DNA of 64,000 bases, from the NCBI GenBank assembly GCA_029964075.1, contig CM057149.1:16816197-16880196 (forward strand). The letters run 5' to 3'. Below are positions 44,096 through 55,983 of this stretch, one piece after another. The position numbers were made by a program, and so were the translations under genes. The DNA is from Patiria pectinifera (Eukaryota > Echinodermata > Asteroidea > Valvatida > Asterinidae). Positions within the stretch are counted from its first letter, which is position 1, and each line of letters opens with the position of its first letter. Under the pieces are notes generated by a model. The model searched no databases. It was not told the origin of the DNA and saw only the letters and a program-made list of their open reading frames with translations.

Positions 44096-44339
44096 GCCAG
44101 AATTTTTTTGGGTCATGTCCTAAATACGCTTCCGTACGCACTACTTAGTACCCCAAAAATACATAAGATTGGGCTCGGTTCGGTAATGGATCTCAAGAAT
44201 TTCTCTTGGAATAAAATGTCTCTTTGAGAAAGAATAAAAAAATCAGTCCAATTGAATATTACGTGTTTCTTAAATGTTTTTCTGGAATTCAAATACACAG
44301 TAAAATATATTTCTTTGGTTAATATATGACCATTTGAAA

Positions 44340-45500
44340 ACATTAACAGTCAGAAACAAAGCCGTTTTGATCGTTTTTACATCTTACTTTAAAATCTGCA
44401 CCCTGTTGAACTCAACAGGCGGAGTATTAAGAGAATACAAACTCAATTTGTAGTCAAAGCTTACTTGCACCATAATAACGGTTCTTTCTTCACAGCCTAG
44501 TTAATGAAAGAAATGATTATTCTCATTTAGTACGCCTGCTAGAAACAGGACAATGGCAAAATACTACACCACAGTTAATAACTGCGATACAATATTACAT
44601 AATAGACAGGAAATCAGTGAAATACAAAAATAAAAGAATTTATGAATGAAAATTTGAAATTAACCCAAACATGACAAATTGGAACATGATTATACATGCT
44701 CGGTACAAGATTGCAAGAGTTAAAGCTATAGTCCATCATTTTGCAGCCATCCGAAAAGTAACCGGCGTAATTATTGTTGAAAAACATACTTGGTTGAAAG
44801 ATAGTAAGGGAACTAAACTCCCTGTGAAATTATTCTTTCTGGGAAACTGTCATTTTGAAGTAACCAACGAAAGAAGGCCTTTCCAACGGTGCTTCTTTAG
44901 ACGCACCGTAGGAACATTTAAATTAGTAGTTCGTTTTGTTATTCGGCGAAGCGCGTGCAAGCATTGGCACGACGCATACGCGCGCGCGTTTGCTATAATT
45001 CGTCGGATCAGTGCGCGACGTCGCGTATAGCTGCAATTCAAAACAATTCAAAACATGATTTAGTAACTTTTAATTTGAAATCGAGATCCTAGAATGCTGT
45101 TTTTCTCGGAATATACAGCTGAAGCTTTGCTGAAACTTCATCAGGTTAGTTGTTCAGTATCCTTCATTAGATTTTGAACACTTTTGTTGCTTCAAACGAA
45201 CAAAATGCACAAAATTACAAATGATGGACTATATCTTTAAATTTAAACCACATATTATTACTTATCCCGCAAGCGCAAGTAGAACACGGAATAATGTAGT
45301 GCGTCTGTGTCCCACATACCACGAGGCCGAATATGTGGGACACAGACGCACTACATTTTCCGTGTTCCACGAGTGCGAGCAGATGAAACCACGCTGTACA
45401 CAAAAGTGCTCATCCTATTACACGTGCGTGGTTTGTACGGAATGGCGTGCGCTTCTTGGAATATCGCAAAACGCAGAGTGCGGTATGGACCGTGGCCGTA
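44340..45500. repeat. Duplication unit B, proximal part
   Basis: Matches 57,400-58,740 (unit C) and 26,640-26,880 (unit A). The CACCACAGTTAATAACTGC at 44,570 is the empty site for the TTAA MITE of unit C. At 45,265-45,385 a hairpin pairs GTAGTGCGTCTGTGTCCCAC with its complement. A 119-codon frame at 44,671-45,030 is not conserved in unit C. Confidence 0.75.
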
Positions 45501-45509
45501 CTACTTGTT

Positions 45510-46946
45510 GCCAGTGGCGTAGCCACCGGGGGAAGTGGGGGGGGGGGTCGCCCCCCCCCCATGAAACCTTGTCGCCCCCCAGTCCCCCCCCCACTGAGAT
45601 TTTGAGTTTCTAAAAAAATGTATCATTGATCTACATGACGCTAGGGGCGTCAATCCTGGGGGGACAGGGGGACTGGTCCCCCCCCCTTTTTGAAGGGTGA
45701 AGGACACAGCATCAAATGTTCCCCCCCCCCCCCGATTTTTGAACTCGTGTCTTATTTACAGGGCCCTATTATGTACTACAATTATCTTTTGCTTAGAAAA
45801 TATTGGTTAAAGTGGTCAGAATTTGCCTCAGATAGCACCACAGAGCATTTAGAATCCAAAATTTTTCGGGGCCCTTAAGCGGGCCCCGAACCCCACGCCT
45901 ATAGCTCAGAATTCTGGTAGCTGATTCAATGACTCCAACCTCGAAAACAATGTTCAAAAAAATTTCTTATGCCTTTAGCTGAGAGATCTCGAAAATTATG
46001 TTTAAATTATTATCTTTTGTGCTAAGATAATTATTGGTTAAAGTGGTAAGAAATTGCCTCAGATCACACCACAGAGCATCGAGAATCCATTTTTTCCGGG
46101 GCCCTTAAGCGGGCCCTGAACCCCACGGCTATAGCTCAGAATTCTGGTAGCTGATTCAATGACTCCAACCTCAAACACAATGTTCAAAAAAAATTCTTAT
46201 GCCTTTAGCTGAGAAAACCTCGAAAATTATGTTTAAATTATTATCTTTTGTGCTAAGATAATTATTGGTTAAAGTGGTAAGAAATTGCCTCAGATCACAC
46301 CACAGAGCATCGAGAATCCATTTTTTTCCGGGGCCCTTAAGCGGGCCCCGAACCCCACGCCTATAGCTCAGAATACAGATAGCTGATTCAGTGACTCCAA
46401 CCTTGAAAACAAGGCAATGTTCAAATAATTATCTTTTGCTAAGAAAACATTACACTCTAAAAAATAATGGGTAAAACACTGTTGGGCAATATAATTTTAC
46501 CCAACATTGGTCTGAAATTACCCAATTTGGGTAAAAATTTGCCAACAATTGGGAAAAATTTGCCCAAGAGTTTAACCTGTTGATATGTTGACCAACGTTG
46601 GTCTACATATCAACCCATTTTGCCCAACGTTTTTACAGTGTAGTTAAAGCATGGAGGAAAGTGGTAAGAAATTGCTTCACATCACACCACAGAACATCTA
46701 GAATCCAATTTTTTCGGGGCCCTTATATTATGCGGGCCTTAAGCGGGCCCCGAACCCGCACGCCGTAAGGGCTTCGCGCTTCGCGCTTCGCGCTTTGCGC
46801 TTCGCGCTCGCATCAGTTCTGATCAAGGTATGTCCCCCCCCCCCCACTTTTAAAAAGCGATTGACGCCCCTACATGACGCCCCCCCCCCATGAAATGTTC
46901 CAGCCCCCCAGGCCCCCCCCCCCACTGAAAAATTCCTGGCTACGCC
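45510..46946. mobile_element. TGGCGTAGCCA-ended element with internal ~230-bp satellite
   Basis: CAGTGGCGTAGCCACCGG at the left and CCTGGCTACGCCAC at the right are inverted ends with poly-C/G next to them. The inside repeats ~230 bp three times (GATCACACCACAGAGCATC at 45,831, 46,061, 46,292; decayed 46,678), each with GGGGCCCTTAAGCGGGCCC. Related sequence is at 52,680-53,230. A TA-flanked 190-bp MITE (46,451-46,642) interrupts it. No target duplication: the right end abuts the unit B paralogy directly. Confidence 0.65.
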
Positions 46947-47118
46947 ACACTATGGAATTCCAAAATATGGAGAGTTAGTACATCTCACACAGAGAATTAT
47001 AAAACCTCAACCTTGTTCAACATTCCCTGTAAGCAAATTTCTTTGGATGCGAAAAATATTTGGTATTTTTGCATTGCTCTAGACTACAAGTCACCGTGAA
47101 ATGTGTGCAGTTGGCCTA

Positions 47119-47814
47119 TCATTTGAATATACTGTAGAGAAAAGGCAACATGATCAGGACCGCAAAGGCTCCAACTTCAATGTAGACCACAGTGGACAGT
47201 GTGCTTATTTTCTGCCCCAGTTTCTGCTCAGCATTGTTCACCCCTTCGATCTCCTTCAAGAGCAACCCTTCCTGGTGCTTCAGGATCCTGGTTAAGCTCC
47301 TCTCCTGGGAGTCCAACCCCTCTTGTTGCTGCTTGGAGAATCTTTCCAGAGCAACTGTCAGCTCCTCTTGACTCGACTTTGCGCCGCTGCTGGAGGTCCG
47401 GATGTCCGTCACAAGGTCCCCGAACATAGTCCTGACCTCCTGCATTCGCTTCTTCTGGTTAATGGCCATGGATCCCAGCAGGCCGATGATCGTCCCCACG
47501 ATGAAACAACTGATCCCCACATATTTGATCCTCTGATCCTTCGATCGTTGTTTCTCGTGGCTCTCTCTGACAGCCGCCGACAAGTACGCAAACGTGTTTC
47601 TCTCCGTGTCCTCCAACAAGTAGTGTTCCTCCTCCATTTTTCTCTCCTTCTGGATGGCCAGGTGCTCCTCTGTCGCATATTCTAAGAATTTGGTGTCATC
47701 TCGGGCTGTTCGGTCCAGCTTGGCACGTATTGCTCTCAGCTCGGCATTATGATTGTGTAGCTTGTGGGCGGATTTCTTGAGTACTTCACGGACTTCCATA
47801 AATTGCTGTTCAAC
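47119..47814 (-). CDS. CCDC51: MITOK copy B, exon 2
   Basis: Minus-strand acceptor CCTTTAG before 47,814; begins with the VEQQF codons as in copy A and ends at the TGA/TAA-type stop at 47,119-47,121. The two in-frame deletions lie near 47,385-47,420 and 47,240. Confidence 0.85.
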   Translation of the reverse strand, partial: VEQQFMEVREVLKKSAHKLHNHNAELRAIRAKLDRTARDDTKFLEYATEEHLAIQKERKMEEEHYLLEDTERNTFAYLSAAVRESHEKQRSKDQRIKYVGISCFIVGTIIGLLGSMAINQKKRMQEVRTMFGDLVTDIRTSSSGAKSSQEELTVALERFSKQQQEGLDSQERSLTRILKHQEGLLLKEIEGVNNAEQKLGQKISTLSTVVYIEVGAFAVLIMLPFLYSIFK

Positions 47815-50800
47815 CTAAAGGTGTAGAAAGAAAACTTTCAAATTGATCTCATCACTTGACATGGCTTCTTATTGAAAAGGAATCCAATGGTCATCCAAAT
47901 ACAATGGTTTTATCTTTTATCTTTTGTCGAAACATCCCCTGCTAAAAAGTCAATAAGTGCAATACATGATGCAAATTTCAGCCCTCTAATTTGTAGGTGT
48001 TAAGTTGTGGTCATTGTATGTATAGTTGGAAAGTTTTCCACACTAGGCCACCATTTACCAGCCGTCAAACACATCAATTTTCACCTCACCTTGTGATTCA
48101 TTACAGAAAACCGAGCCCAATCTAATGCATTGTATTAGTTTCTGATGAGGTTCGAGCCTAATGAAGCATGTAGTGCCTGAAGCGGATTACCTGATGTTTT
48201 AGGCTGAAAAGAGCCTACTTGCGGTCAGCTGTAACTGATCCACTAGCTGAGAGCATGATCTGATTACAAGGTTGGAAAACAATGATAGTTTTGTTCAAGA
48301 GTTATAGGTGAAAGAATATCATCATTTTTTCAACAAAAATTGCTTGTAATTAGACTCCCGATGACGTCATCATAACGTCAGAGTAATACGCACCACTTAA
48401 GATGAGGGCCGATATATGTTGAAAATTACAAGTTCATATCATAAACCATTAAGAGAAAACCCGTTGAGATGTATAGTGCAGAAAAACAAAGATTCATCAG
48501 AACAATAACAGAGAGTGGTGGTCACCGGGCGGGTTGTGCCCGACCACTCAACTCGGCTGGAGCAGACAAGTAAATAGTCCAAAAAGTTTCCTATACGCCG
48601 GCCAAATCACGATTTGGGGTTTAGTAGAAATGAAGGGGCCCCAGCTCTGAACCGGTCTTTGAACTTGTATTATTGGGAAATATGTTTTCAAAGAAATGAT
48701 GTGCTAGATCGTGAATCGGGATCAGGGTAGATACAAAAAGAAAACATCTGTGACATGGTCCGGCTTGCAGATTGTTTGTGTGTACTTTACCGGGTTCGTA
48801 CGCCGATGTCATTCAATTAATAAGGTTCCGTTTCGTTGGTATAGCCAGTCAATCAACATGCAACACCGGCATTGGTTTGGCAGGATAGTCAAGCAATATG
48901 TGACGGTGCGCCACCGCCCAGCGGCCCACGCATGCGCAATACACCAGTTCACAAAGAATTCATAAATGCAAATTCATACACGCATGCGTAGAGTTTCGCC
49001 CGTGCTGATTTCCCTTGACCTCGAGTGCACGGCACGAAATCAAACTTGATTCAGCTAGCTTCATTTTCACGATTAAATAAAACGTGTCGACTGAACTTTT
49101 GTATAGCAAGGTGGTAAACAAAATGGGAAGATGTATCATTAACGAAACTTCTGACGTGCTAATTAATAAAACGATGAAATGCAGTTCAAAGTATTATAAT
49201 CTGTTGACATATTCCTAGCCTTTTGTCACACCAAGTTTTGGCAAACTTCTAAACTTCAACCTGCAGTCATCATGTTTGCCAATGACTACCAAATCCTCAG
49301 TCTCTACCATCGTGAAGACGATTATTAAGCAATGAATGAAATGTTGATTATGACAAAAAGGGCCACATGCTACACCGCTACACTGATTTTTTCCCATAAA
49401 GAATCTCATTCCTTTGAAAATTTATCGAGGGGTAAGACATGTAAAGTTTTCTGGAACAATTTTGTTTCCTTCAAAAAGTCGCTTATTTTAAAGAAATCCA
49501 TCTATGGATGTGTTTTACATACAGTATGTCTATTATAGTAATTTCCTTTCTCCAAAGACTTTTAAAATAATTGTGTTTTGGTCTGAGACATCCATTTCGT
49601 ATCAGAATTATAAACCTGGAGATTCTTTACCAGTTCAGTTTGAATGGCGAGGCTTGTGCATGAAATAACCACAAATATAGACACACACGAAAACAGTATT
49701 TTTTTTATAAAGCTCAAGCCCAAAGGCATTGCTTTGCTTCGAGTCAAGGCCTGGTGGGCCAGGACAACAATGGCTCTTTTCTTATGTTAAAAGCCTGTAT
49801 AGAAAATCATTGATACGTGTCAAACAACTTCCATACGGTAAGGCAATGGTACCCGTCAGGATATGCCGTGAAGCCGCCATTTTGAGAGCTCCGGGCCATA
49901 TTTTAAACTACATTAGGCCTACGGGTGGTGTACACCAGTAATTAAATAGGCCCAAATGGCCTATGCCGGCCAAATCACGATTTGAGGGTTGGTGGAAATG
50001 AAGGGCCCTAGCTCTGAAATGGTCTTGGAACTTGTATTTCTGGAAAATTTGGGATGAATTTGGACACAAAGTAACTCTAATTGGCAATAGAGTGGCGGGA
50101 TATATATTAGTGAAAAGTCAGCCCAAATTAAGTCACTGTTCATCCCAAAGGAATAGATAGCGAGAGAGGGTAAACAAGCTTTAATTTGATTTACATGTAT
50201 GTGTCTCGATCAGCAGTTGGAGCAATGAGCATTTTCCATCTATTTTGAGGTGGAGGCATTTCTCATTGGTGCCTATATTTACTGGTCTGCACCTATACAA
50301 ACACGCGTACATGGGTATCTGGACTTCGGTTGCGCGGCCATCCTGAAAGCCTTAAATAAATAATACTTTTAGGGGATGTGGATTAAATAATTTCTTTGAA
50401 CTTGTAAAAGCACGACAACACCAGGCTCGTAAGAAGCTCAAAATCATTGGCTAGGCTAATCAGAGTATTTGGCCAAATCTCTCCCAAATGAAACGGTAAG
50501 TTAAGCCACTATCTCAGGGGCAACCTTGTATTGGACCCAATACTGTGTATGAGAGTCCCAAAACTAAGGAACTGACAACATGCAATACAAGAAAATAGAC
50601 TGGCATCTGAAACAACCAGTCCAATAACTCTTCAGTATACATCAATCAACTGTGCCAAACAAATATATAAGATGTGAGGTACTAGTCTCTTTTTCTACAT
50701 ATTTCACCATAGACAGCCACCAGACTATATGACAATGAATGAGGAAGTCAGTCATTTCGAACAGTTGGACCATGGATGGACATGGATAAGTCTAGTCTTT

Positions 50801-52252
50801 AGCCTCATTTTGAAAGCCCTTGACTTCCCTCTCATGTGCAAAATATTGAAGTAGAACCACCTTTTACAATTGAGTTCAGTTTTCAAACTTAATTGGTGAA
50901 ATGCCGAGGACCTTGTCTTTGCCCAATGACAATTTGGAGAATTTTGCATTTCTAAACAGTAAGTAAAGTTGGCCTGATTTTGTTTTGCAATGCATGTTTT
51001 TGAGCAATAAAATTCCAGTGTGGGTGCACCCCATGAACATAATTACACTTCATGCGCAGGTACATAGGGAGATTGATTCTTCGTACATACAGCTGTGTAC
51101 TTTATGCTCCGATAAATAAGTTAACGAAGACAAATACTTGACGGAATACAGTCAGCACCACACGAAACGACTTGTTAAAACACATAATAGGCAAGACAAG
51201 ATCGAGGAAGACACCATTTTGAAAAAGTAGGGGCGAGGGTTCACAATTCAATATTAACACTAGAGGTTCGCGTTTGTTGTTACAAACGCAGAGTGGTCGG
51301 GTAGAAAACTATTTCATTAGACATTGTCCAGTTAAGTTATAAATATGTTTTTGTCAGAAAAAAAGGATCAAGAACTTCAACATTATTTTCCAGAACCAAT
51401 TATTTTGTACAAAACGAAAGCGTCTTTTAGGGTATGATAAATTTCAGTAAAAATGTAGGTACTAGTTATTTCCGGTTTGATGACGTCCTCAGTCAAAAAA
51501 AGGGAACTGAGAACACTTGTTTATCTTTTAGTTAAAAGAACGCATGGAAATATGGAATTTAAGTGTATGTAATAATAACACCCAACTTCCGGTTTAATGA
51601 CGTCACAGTATTTGGAAACAAAGGGTAAATTTTAAGTGTAACAGATGTCATTTTTTAGGCAAAAAAAAGCCATGAGACAGGGATCATAATGATGGATTTA
51701 TATTAAAAATAAAATGATAATTGTTGATTTCCCCCTACAGTAGCTTTCGGTCTGATGACGTCATGGTTATGAAACCTGGTTGCTCACGGGATATACCGGG
51801 GCAATTTCATAAAAATTTGATTGAGGGTTTTAACATTTCAAAAGAACAAGTTTTGGCGCTTGAAACTTAATTAATTGAAAAAAAGTCGTGGCCTAGAATG
51901 GAAAACTGTCCGTATTATTTTTCAAAAATAAGAAAATATTAATTTTGTGATTTGAAAAAGAATCATTCAAATAAAATCAGTAAACCTGTGTAACTCTTCT
52001 CTGCGCCTTTTTGACCTCTCCAATGCCCATCACATCCTCGTAAGACTGCAGAAAAGACACCACTATTCCGTCACTCCGTAGCCTACTCAGCAGACCGGTC
52101 GGTGCTGCCTCACCACGCGGTGCTGCACCGCCACCGGCCGCCGGCCTCCCCGGCCCACTGACCGAGTTCTCCGCTGCGCCCGACGAACTCGTCGACATCG
52201 TTCGCAGTGCTCGAATCACGGTCAGCTTTTGAAAGTCGAACTGCCTCGCCAT
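47119..52252 (-). CDS. CCDC51: CCDC51/MITOK-like mitochondrial K+ channel protein, copy B
   Basis: Exons 51,986-52,252 and 47,119-47,814 join to 320 residues, ~90 shorter than human CCDC51. Same layout as copy A: import-type N-terminus, coiled coil with SAAVRESHEKQ, helix 1 (IVGTIIGLLGSMAIN, ~187-207) without A's duplication, then a shortened matrix/intermembrane helix and a C-terminal helix (AVLIMLPFLYSIF). The QLRDL repeat is reduced to DLVTDIRTSSSG and an 18-residue stretch (RRFAAVGAGDMTTLEE region) found in A and C is missing; both losses are in frame. Frame and splice sites are intact, so it may make a protein with a shorter linker between the two helices. Confidence 0.84.
47815..51985 (-). 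other. MITOK copy B intron (4.17 kb)
   Basis: Aligns along its length with copy A's intron, with small indels and point changes (for example an extra ~70 bp near 51,395-51,465). No exon recognised. Confidence 0.75.
51986..52252 (-). CDS. CCDC51: MITOK copy B, exon 1
   Basis: 89 codons, differing from copy A exon 1 only in the last third (RSDGIVVSFLQSYEDVMGIG). The donor GTTTAC is the same. GC-rich. Confidence 0.86.
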
Positions 52253-52522
52253 GCTAATGATAGCACTGAATGCTTAGAGATTGAAAGGCTTAAAAATGAC
52301 AAATTTTACATCTGTTTTCGAGGTTTTTTGGGAGGAATACCCACCTTTCTGGCAGGTTGTGTTATGCAGTCAACGTTGGTACATGAGACTTCCCCTATGC
52401 GTACGCGGGTACGGTATGAACGTAGACGTATAAAAAAATAGAAGGCGGTTTAAACAGTGAATAAGCATGAAGTAAATTGTGATCAATAGAAGGCGCTACA
52501 GAGAATGAATTATTAACAAGTA

Positions 52523-53397
52523 CGCATCGGCGGCGTAACACTTTTAAAAGTGGGAGGGATAGGTCCAGTTACTGTTCCCGGAGCAGGATTACAGCAAAAT
52601 CAAAGCAAATGGGGAAAGTGTGAAGTTGGTCCGAAGTGTGACCTACGTAATGTCTGCTAACCAAGGGCGGATCCAGAACACAATTTTTTGGCGGGCCAAA
52701 AAAATTGTAAGTCCCCCAAAAAAGTGGGGAAACAAAATTACGGCGTGGGGTTTGGGGCCCGCTTAAGGGCCCCGATTTTTGTTTGATTCTAGATGCTCTG
52801 TGGTGCGATCTGAGGCAATTTCTGACCACTTTAACCAATGTTTTTTTGAGGAAAAGATGGTGATGTACTCATTGCCTGCCTTTATTGGAATGTCACATAA
52901 AAAAAATGGTTTCGTTTTTTTTTGGGGGGGGGGCCATGGCCCCCTTTGCCCCCCCCCGGATCCGCCCTTGCTGCCAACCTATGCATGTGGACTATTCCTA
53001 CCGGTATATCCCTATTTTTCGTATCATTTTGGCCTATTGTCAAATTGCACCACCAACCAGGCGTGTAAATCGCTTTTCAAAAGTGTGGGGGGGGCATACC
53101 TTGATCAGAACTGATGCGAGCGTGAAAATATTGGGATTCTATTGCGATCTGAGGCAAAAGTGACCACTTTAACCAATATTTTCTGAGCAAAAGATACATT
53201 GTAGTACATAATACTATTAATAGGGCCCCATAAATGAGACACGTGTTCAAAAATCTTTTTTTACCTCCTGTATCATTTTAATTAACCTCGTTTTTTAAAA
53301 TCGCTCCTGGTAAAGAGTGGGGGGGGGGGGCAAAATAGCTACCTATTCAAAAGTGGGGGCAACTGCCCCCTCTGCCCCCCCGGTTCCGCCGCCGGTG
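52523..53397. mobile_element. Nested TIR elements in unit B
   Basis: Outer ends GCATCGGCGGCGTAAC (left) and GGTTCCGCCGCCGGTGC (right), flanked by AAGTAC / AAATAC; unit A at ~35,415 shows the unfilled ACAAGTACGTAG. Inside, a second pair AAGGGCGGATCC (52,665) / GGATCCGCCCTT (~52,970) and sequence related to the 45.8-46.4 kb satellite (GATCTGAGGCAATTTC, GGGGCCCGCTTAAGGGCCCC). Many G/C runs. No gene. Confidence 0.7.
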
Positions 53398-53689
53398 CAA
53401 ATACGTAGTATATACACCGAGTGAGACGGCTTGGGATGTCTTGGATGCGTGGATGCGTGCCAGCGCGGATGTGGGCTGGATGAGCATGAAGTCATCACCA
53501 TTACTTTATTTCCCTATCTAAAACCAACCTACCTACCCACTCATTCCGTCTTGGATGCGTGGATGCGGGGTGGGCATGAAGTAAAATTTAACCAGTAGAG
53601 GGTGCATTTTCGGAAGCCTGGATGCGTGGTTGCAGGGTGGCATGAATGTAAATTTTAACCAATAGAGGGCGCTTCATTGGATGCCTGGA

Positions 53690-53742
53690 TGCGCGGATGC
53701 GCGGATGCGCGGATGCGCGGATGCGCGGATGCGCGGATGCGG
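53690..53742. repeat. GATGCGCG short tandem repeat
   Basis: Seven to eight units of GCGCGGATGC in a row; related shorter runs at 40,915-40,945 and 43,275-43,300 in the equivalent position of unit A. Confidence 0.85.
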
Positions 53743-53807
53743 AGTGGGCATGAAGTAAATTTTAATCAATAGCGGGCGCTATAGAAAACCGACTTCGAAT
53801 CCCGCCA

Positions 53808-54153
53808 GCGTAACTTTTTTTCTAGAAGGGTTAGGGGCAATGTCATGAATAATTAAGTTTTCCTTTGAATCATTGCAAGACTTAGGTTTTCGTTCTATTT
53901 TCCCCTTAATTTGAAATTATCTCAGTGATAAATTTGGAGAAGAAAAATAGCTGATGAAAATGAGCAGCGACGACTTGGATTCGAACCAGGGATCGTTGTA
54001 TCCATAGCTCGACGACAACCGTTCTTTAAAATGCTTTAATGTATCGTAACTACTTGAGTAACTAACAACAATGCTGTTGATGTCATTGTCCGTTCTCCGA
54101 ACATGAATTATTCATGACATTGCCCCTAACCCTCCTAGGAATAAAAATTACGC
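53808..54153. mobile_element. MITE with ~47-bp TIRs, 9-bp target duplication and tRNA-like core
   Basis: Ends GCGTAACTTTTTTTCTAG and (inverted) GCGTAATTTTTATTCC, both continuing into GGGTTAGGGGCAATGTCATG. Flanks ATCCCGCCA (53,799-53,807) and ATTCCGCCA (54,154-54,162) form a 9-bp duplication with one mismatch; unit A has one copy (43,356-43,364). A 9-bp duplication suggests MuDR-type mobilisation. The interior holds a tRNA-like segment. Confidence 0.87.
53955..54030 (-). repeat. tRNA-like segment inside the MITE
   Basis: Read on the minus strand, CTGGTTCGAATCC is a good T-arm/B-box and a weak A-box-like block precedes it by ~45 bases. The full cloverleaf, including an acceptor stem, is not formed, so it is a tRNA-derived relic and not a functional tRNA. 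Confidence 0.4.
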
Positions 54154-54660
54154 ATTCCGCCACGCAGCCATGGATGCACGGAAAAATATAGAATGAAGTG
54201 GCTCTAGTTGCAATCTCGTCCCCAGTGTGTCGAGCAGTACGGGCCCATCACTGCCTGCTCTCTCACCCAGTACATGTATTGGACATTTGCATGTGCAAGA
54301 TCTTTTAAACACATATGCGAATGAGGAATAGTATGGTGCCTGCATGAGCGTTACAGTAGCGCTTGTTTTTGTACTAGTGCGGTGTCGGGGGTAAAAAAGA
54401 GTCAATTCGTCACAGCGCGAGCATGGCGTGAGTTACGAAAACATGATTTATTCATTTAACCTGTTACAATCTATCGAAACAACATGCAGTATCACATTTC
54501 ATATTAATATGAACAAATTGGAAGGAAATGAGTATTTTCGAGAAGGCTTGGACGAATATGATGGCGTAACTGCACATACTGCACGTTTTGAACAACACCA
54601 CCAAGTACACGATAAAAATCCATTTCAACCAATTAAATGGTACAACTAGGGCAACAGGTT

Positions 54661-54808
54661 GAAAAGAATGACCAATCGAGTCACCGTTAAGATTGCACGA
54701 AGTGTACACATGGGACGTCGGAATGTTCATGACATTTTAAGCGAAAAGCCGGCTGCTTATGCTAGTGCTTGTCCTAGGAAATTGGCGGCGCATTTTCTTC
54801 AATTGTTT
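54661..54808 (+). pseudogene. Unit B copy of the candidate divergent first exon, donor lost
   Basis: Starts with the same ATG codons as 61,040-61,112 (MTNRVTVKIA.. then SVHMGRRNVHD) but lacks the 4 bases that form the GTAAGC donor in unit C. Identity to unit C continues to ~54,845. Confidence 0.45.
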
Positions 54809-55114
54809 TGCCTATAAATCTCTGCAGGAGATAAAGTGTTGAGCAGCAAACGAGGTTTATTTTGCCATGAACCTAGTCCCATAAATGTGACGGAAATACT
54901 GGACTACATCCCACATGTGGTATAGCCTAACCACGGAGCGTCCCGTTGCTAGGAAAGCCGAAAATTAATTAAAGATCGAAATTATTCTGTCAACAGCAAA
55001 TCAACCCAGTTATAGTATGACTGCTAAATAGCACAAAATCGTTAATTCGGTGCCTTCAAAGGTCTAGTTATCCAAAAATCATAGTAATTCGTCAAAGAAT
55101 GTAGACGGTTTTGC

Positions 55115-55324
55115 CTAAGCATGGCGTCTGTGATATTTACCAGACTGTTTCCCGGCCACTTTAATTATAGTCAAAAGGCCAATGGGGTCAGGGAAGCAGA
55201 CAAGAGCTTTAATCATCTTCTGAGCTACACCTGGCATATACCTTTCACCAAGGCCATCGTGGCTTAACTTGCCCGCATTCAAAGCGGCGAAGACGCGCAG
55301 CGACTGGAGATGGAGACCACACAT
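55115..55324 (-). CDS. Unidentified candidate coding exon
   Basis: A 69-codon minus-strand frame with balanced composition unlike nearby repeat frames (LRVFAALNAGKLSHDGLGER, then YMPGVAQKMIKALVCFPDPI). A GTAAAT donor could follow the codons for KQSG at ~55,137, so it may be a first or internal exon. No family recognised, no partner exon found, and it is not shared with the other duplication units. Confidence 0.3.
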   Translation of the reverse strand: MCGLHLQSLRVFAALNAGKLSHDGLGERYMPGVAQKMIKALVCFPDPIGLLTIIKVAGKQSGKYHRRHA

Positions 55325-55983
55325 GCGAGTGGCGAAGCCACGAGGGCCTTTTTTACGGAAGTGTATTTAGGACATGACACACAAAAAAAATCTGGCCCTC
55401 TATTTCGCCCGGGCGGATTACTATTTCCCCGGGCGGATTACTAATTATTTTTCGGTGTGGTGGTGGTGGTGGTTGGGGGCTAGACAGAAGATATATCAGA
55501 ATGGCGCAATAAGAACGACAGCGGGCGCAATTATTTTGATTAGGGTTTCAAAAATTTCTACGCGAGTCGTTAATTTGCTTAAAAAGTGCCCCCACAATTC
55601 GTTTGTAAAAAACGAGACCGTCTAGTTTAAAAATCGGTGGAATCGTGCGAACACAGCTGAGGATCATCTCCCTAGCTTTTAGGCTATTATCTAAGAGCAG
55701 ATTTGATAAAATTAGGGTCCAAATATGGGTCCAATTTGCACGAGAAAATGTAGGGATGCCACTGGTAACTTTGGCAGTATGGCTCAGCAGTACCGGCAGG
55801 CTTCAACCCCATTACGGACACACTCTCGCAAAATGTGGTTCGGCAGCTTTCTATACAAAAACCTTGTTGGATCGGGGTTTTGTGCGTAAACCTTATCAGT
55901 GCGTAAACCTTATCAGTCAGCCGATCACGCTCAATTGACTTCGGCCAAACCGCAGTCCCATCATAAGAAAGAAGTGAACAATG

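Noticed and set aside
44671..45030. 119-codon frame in unit B
   Set aside because: The matching part of unit C diverges and loses the frame; the sequence lies in repeat DNA.
52779..53163. Gly/Pro-rich plus-strand frames
   Set aside because: Produced by G/C homopolymer runs inside nested transposons.
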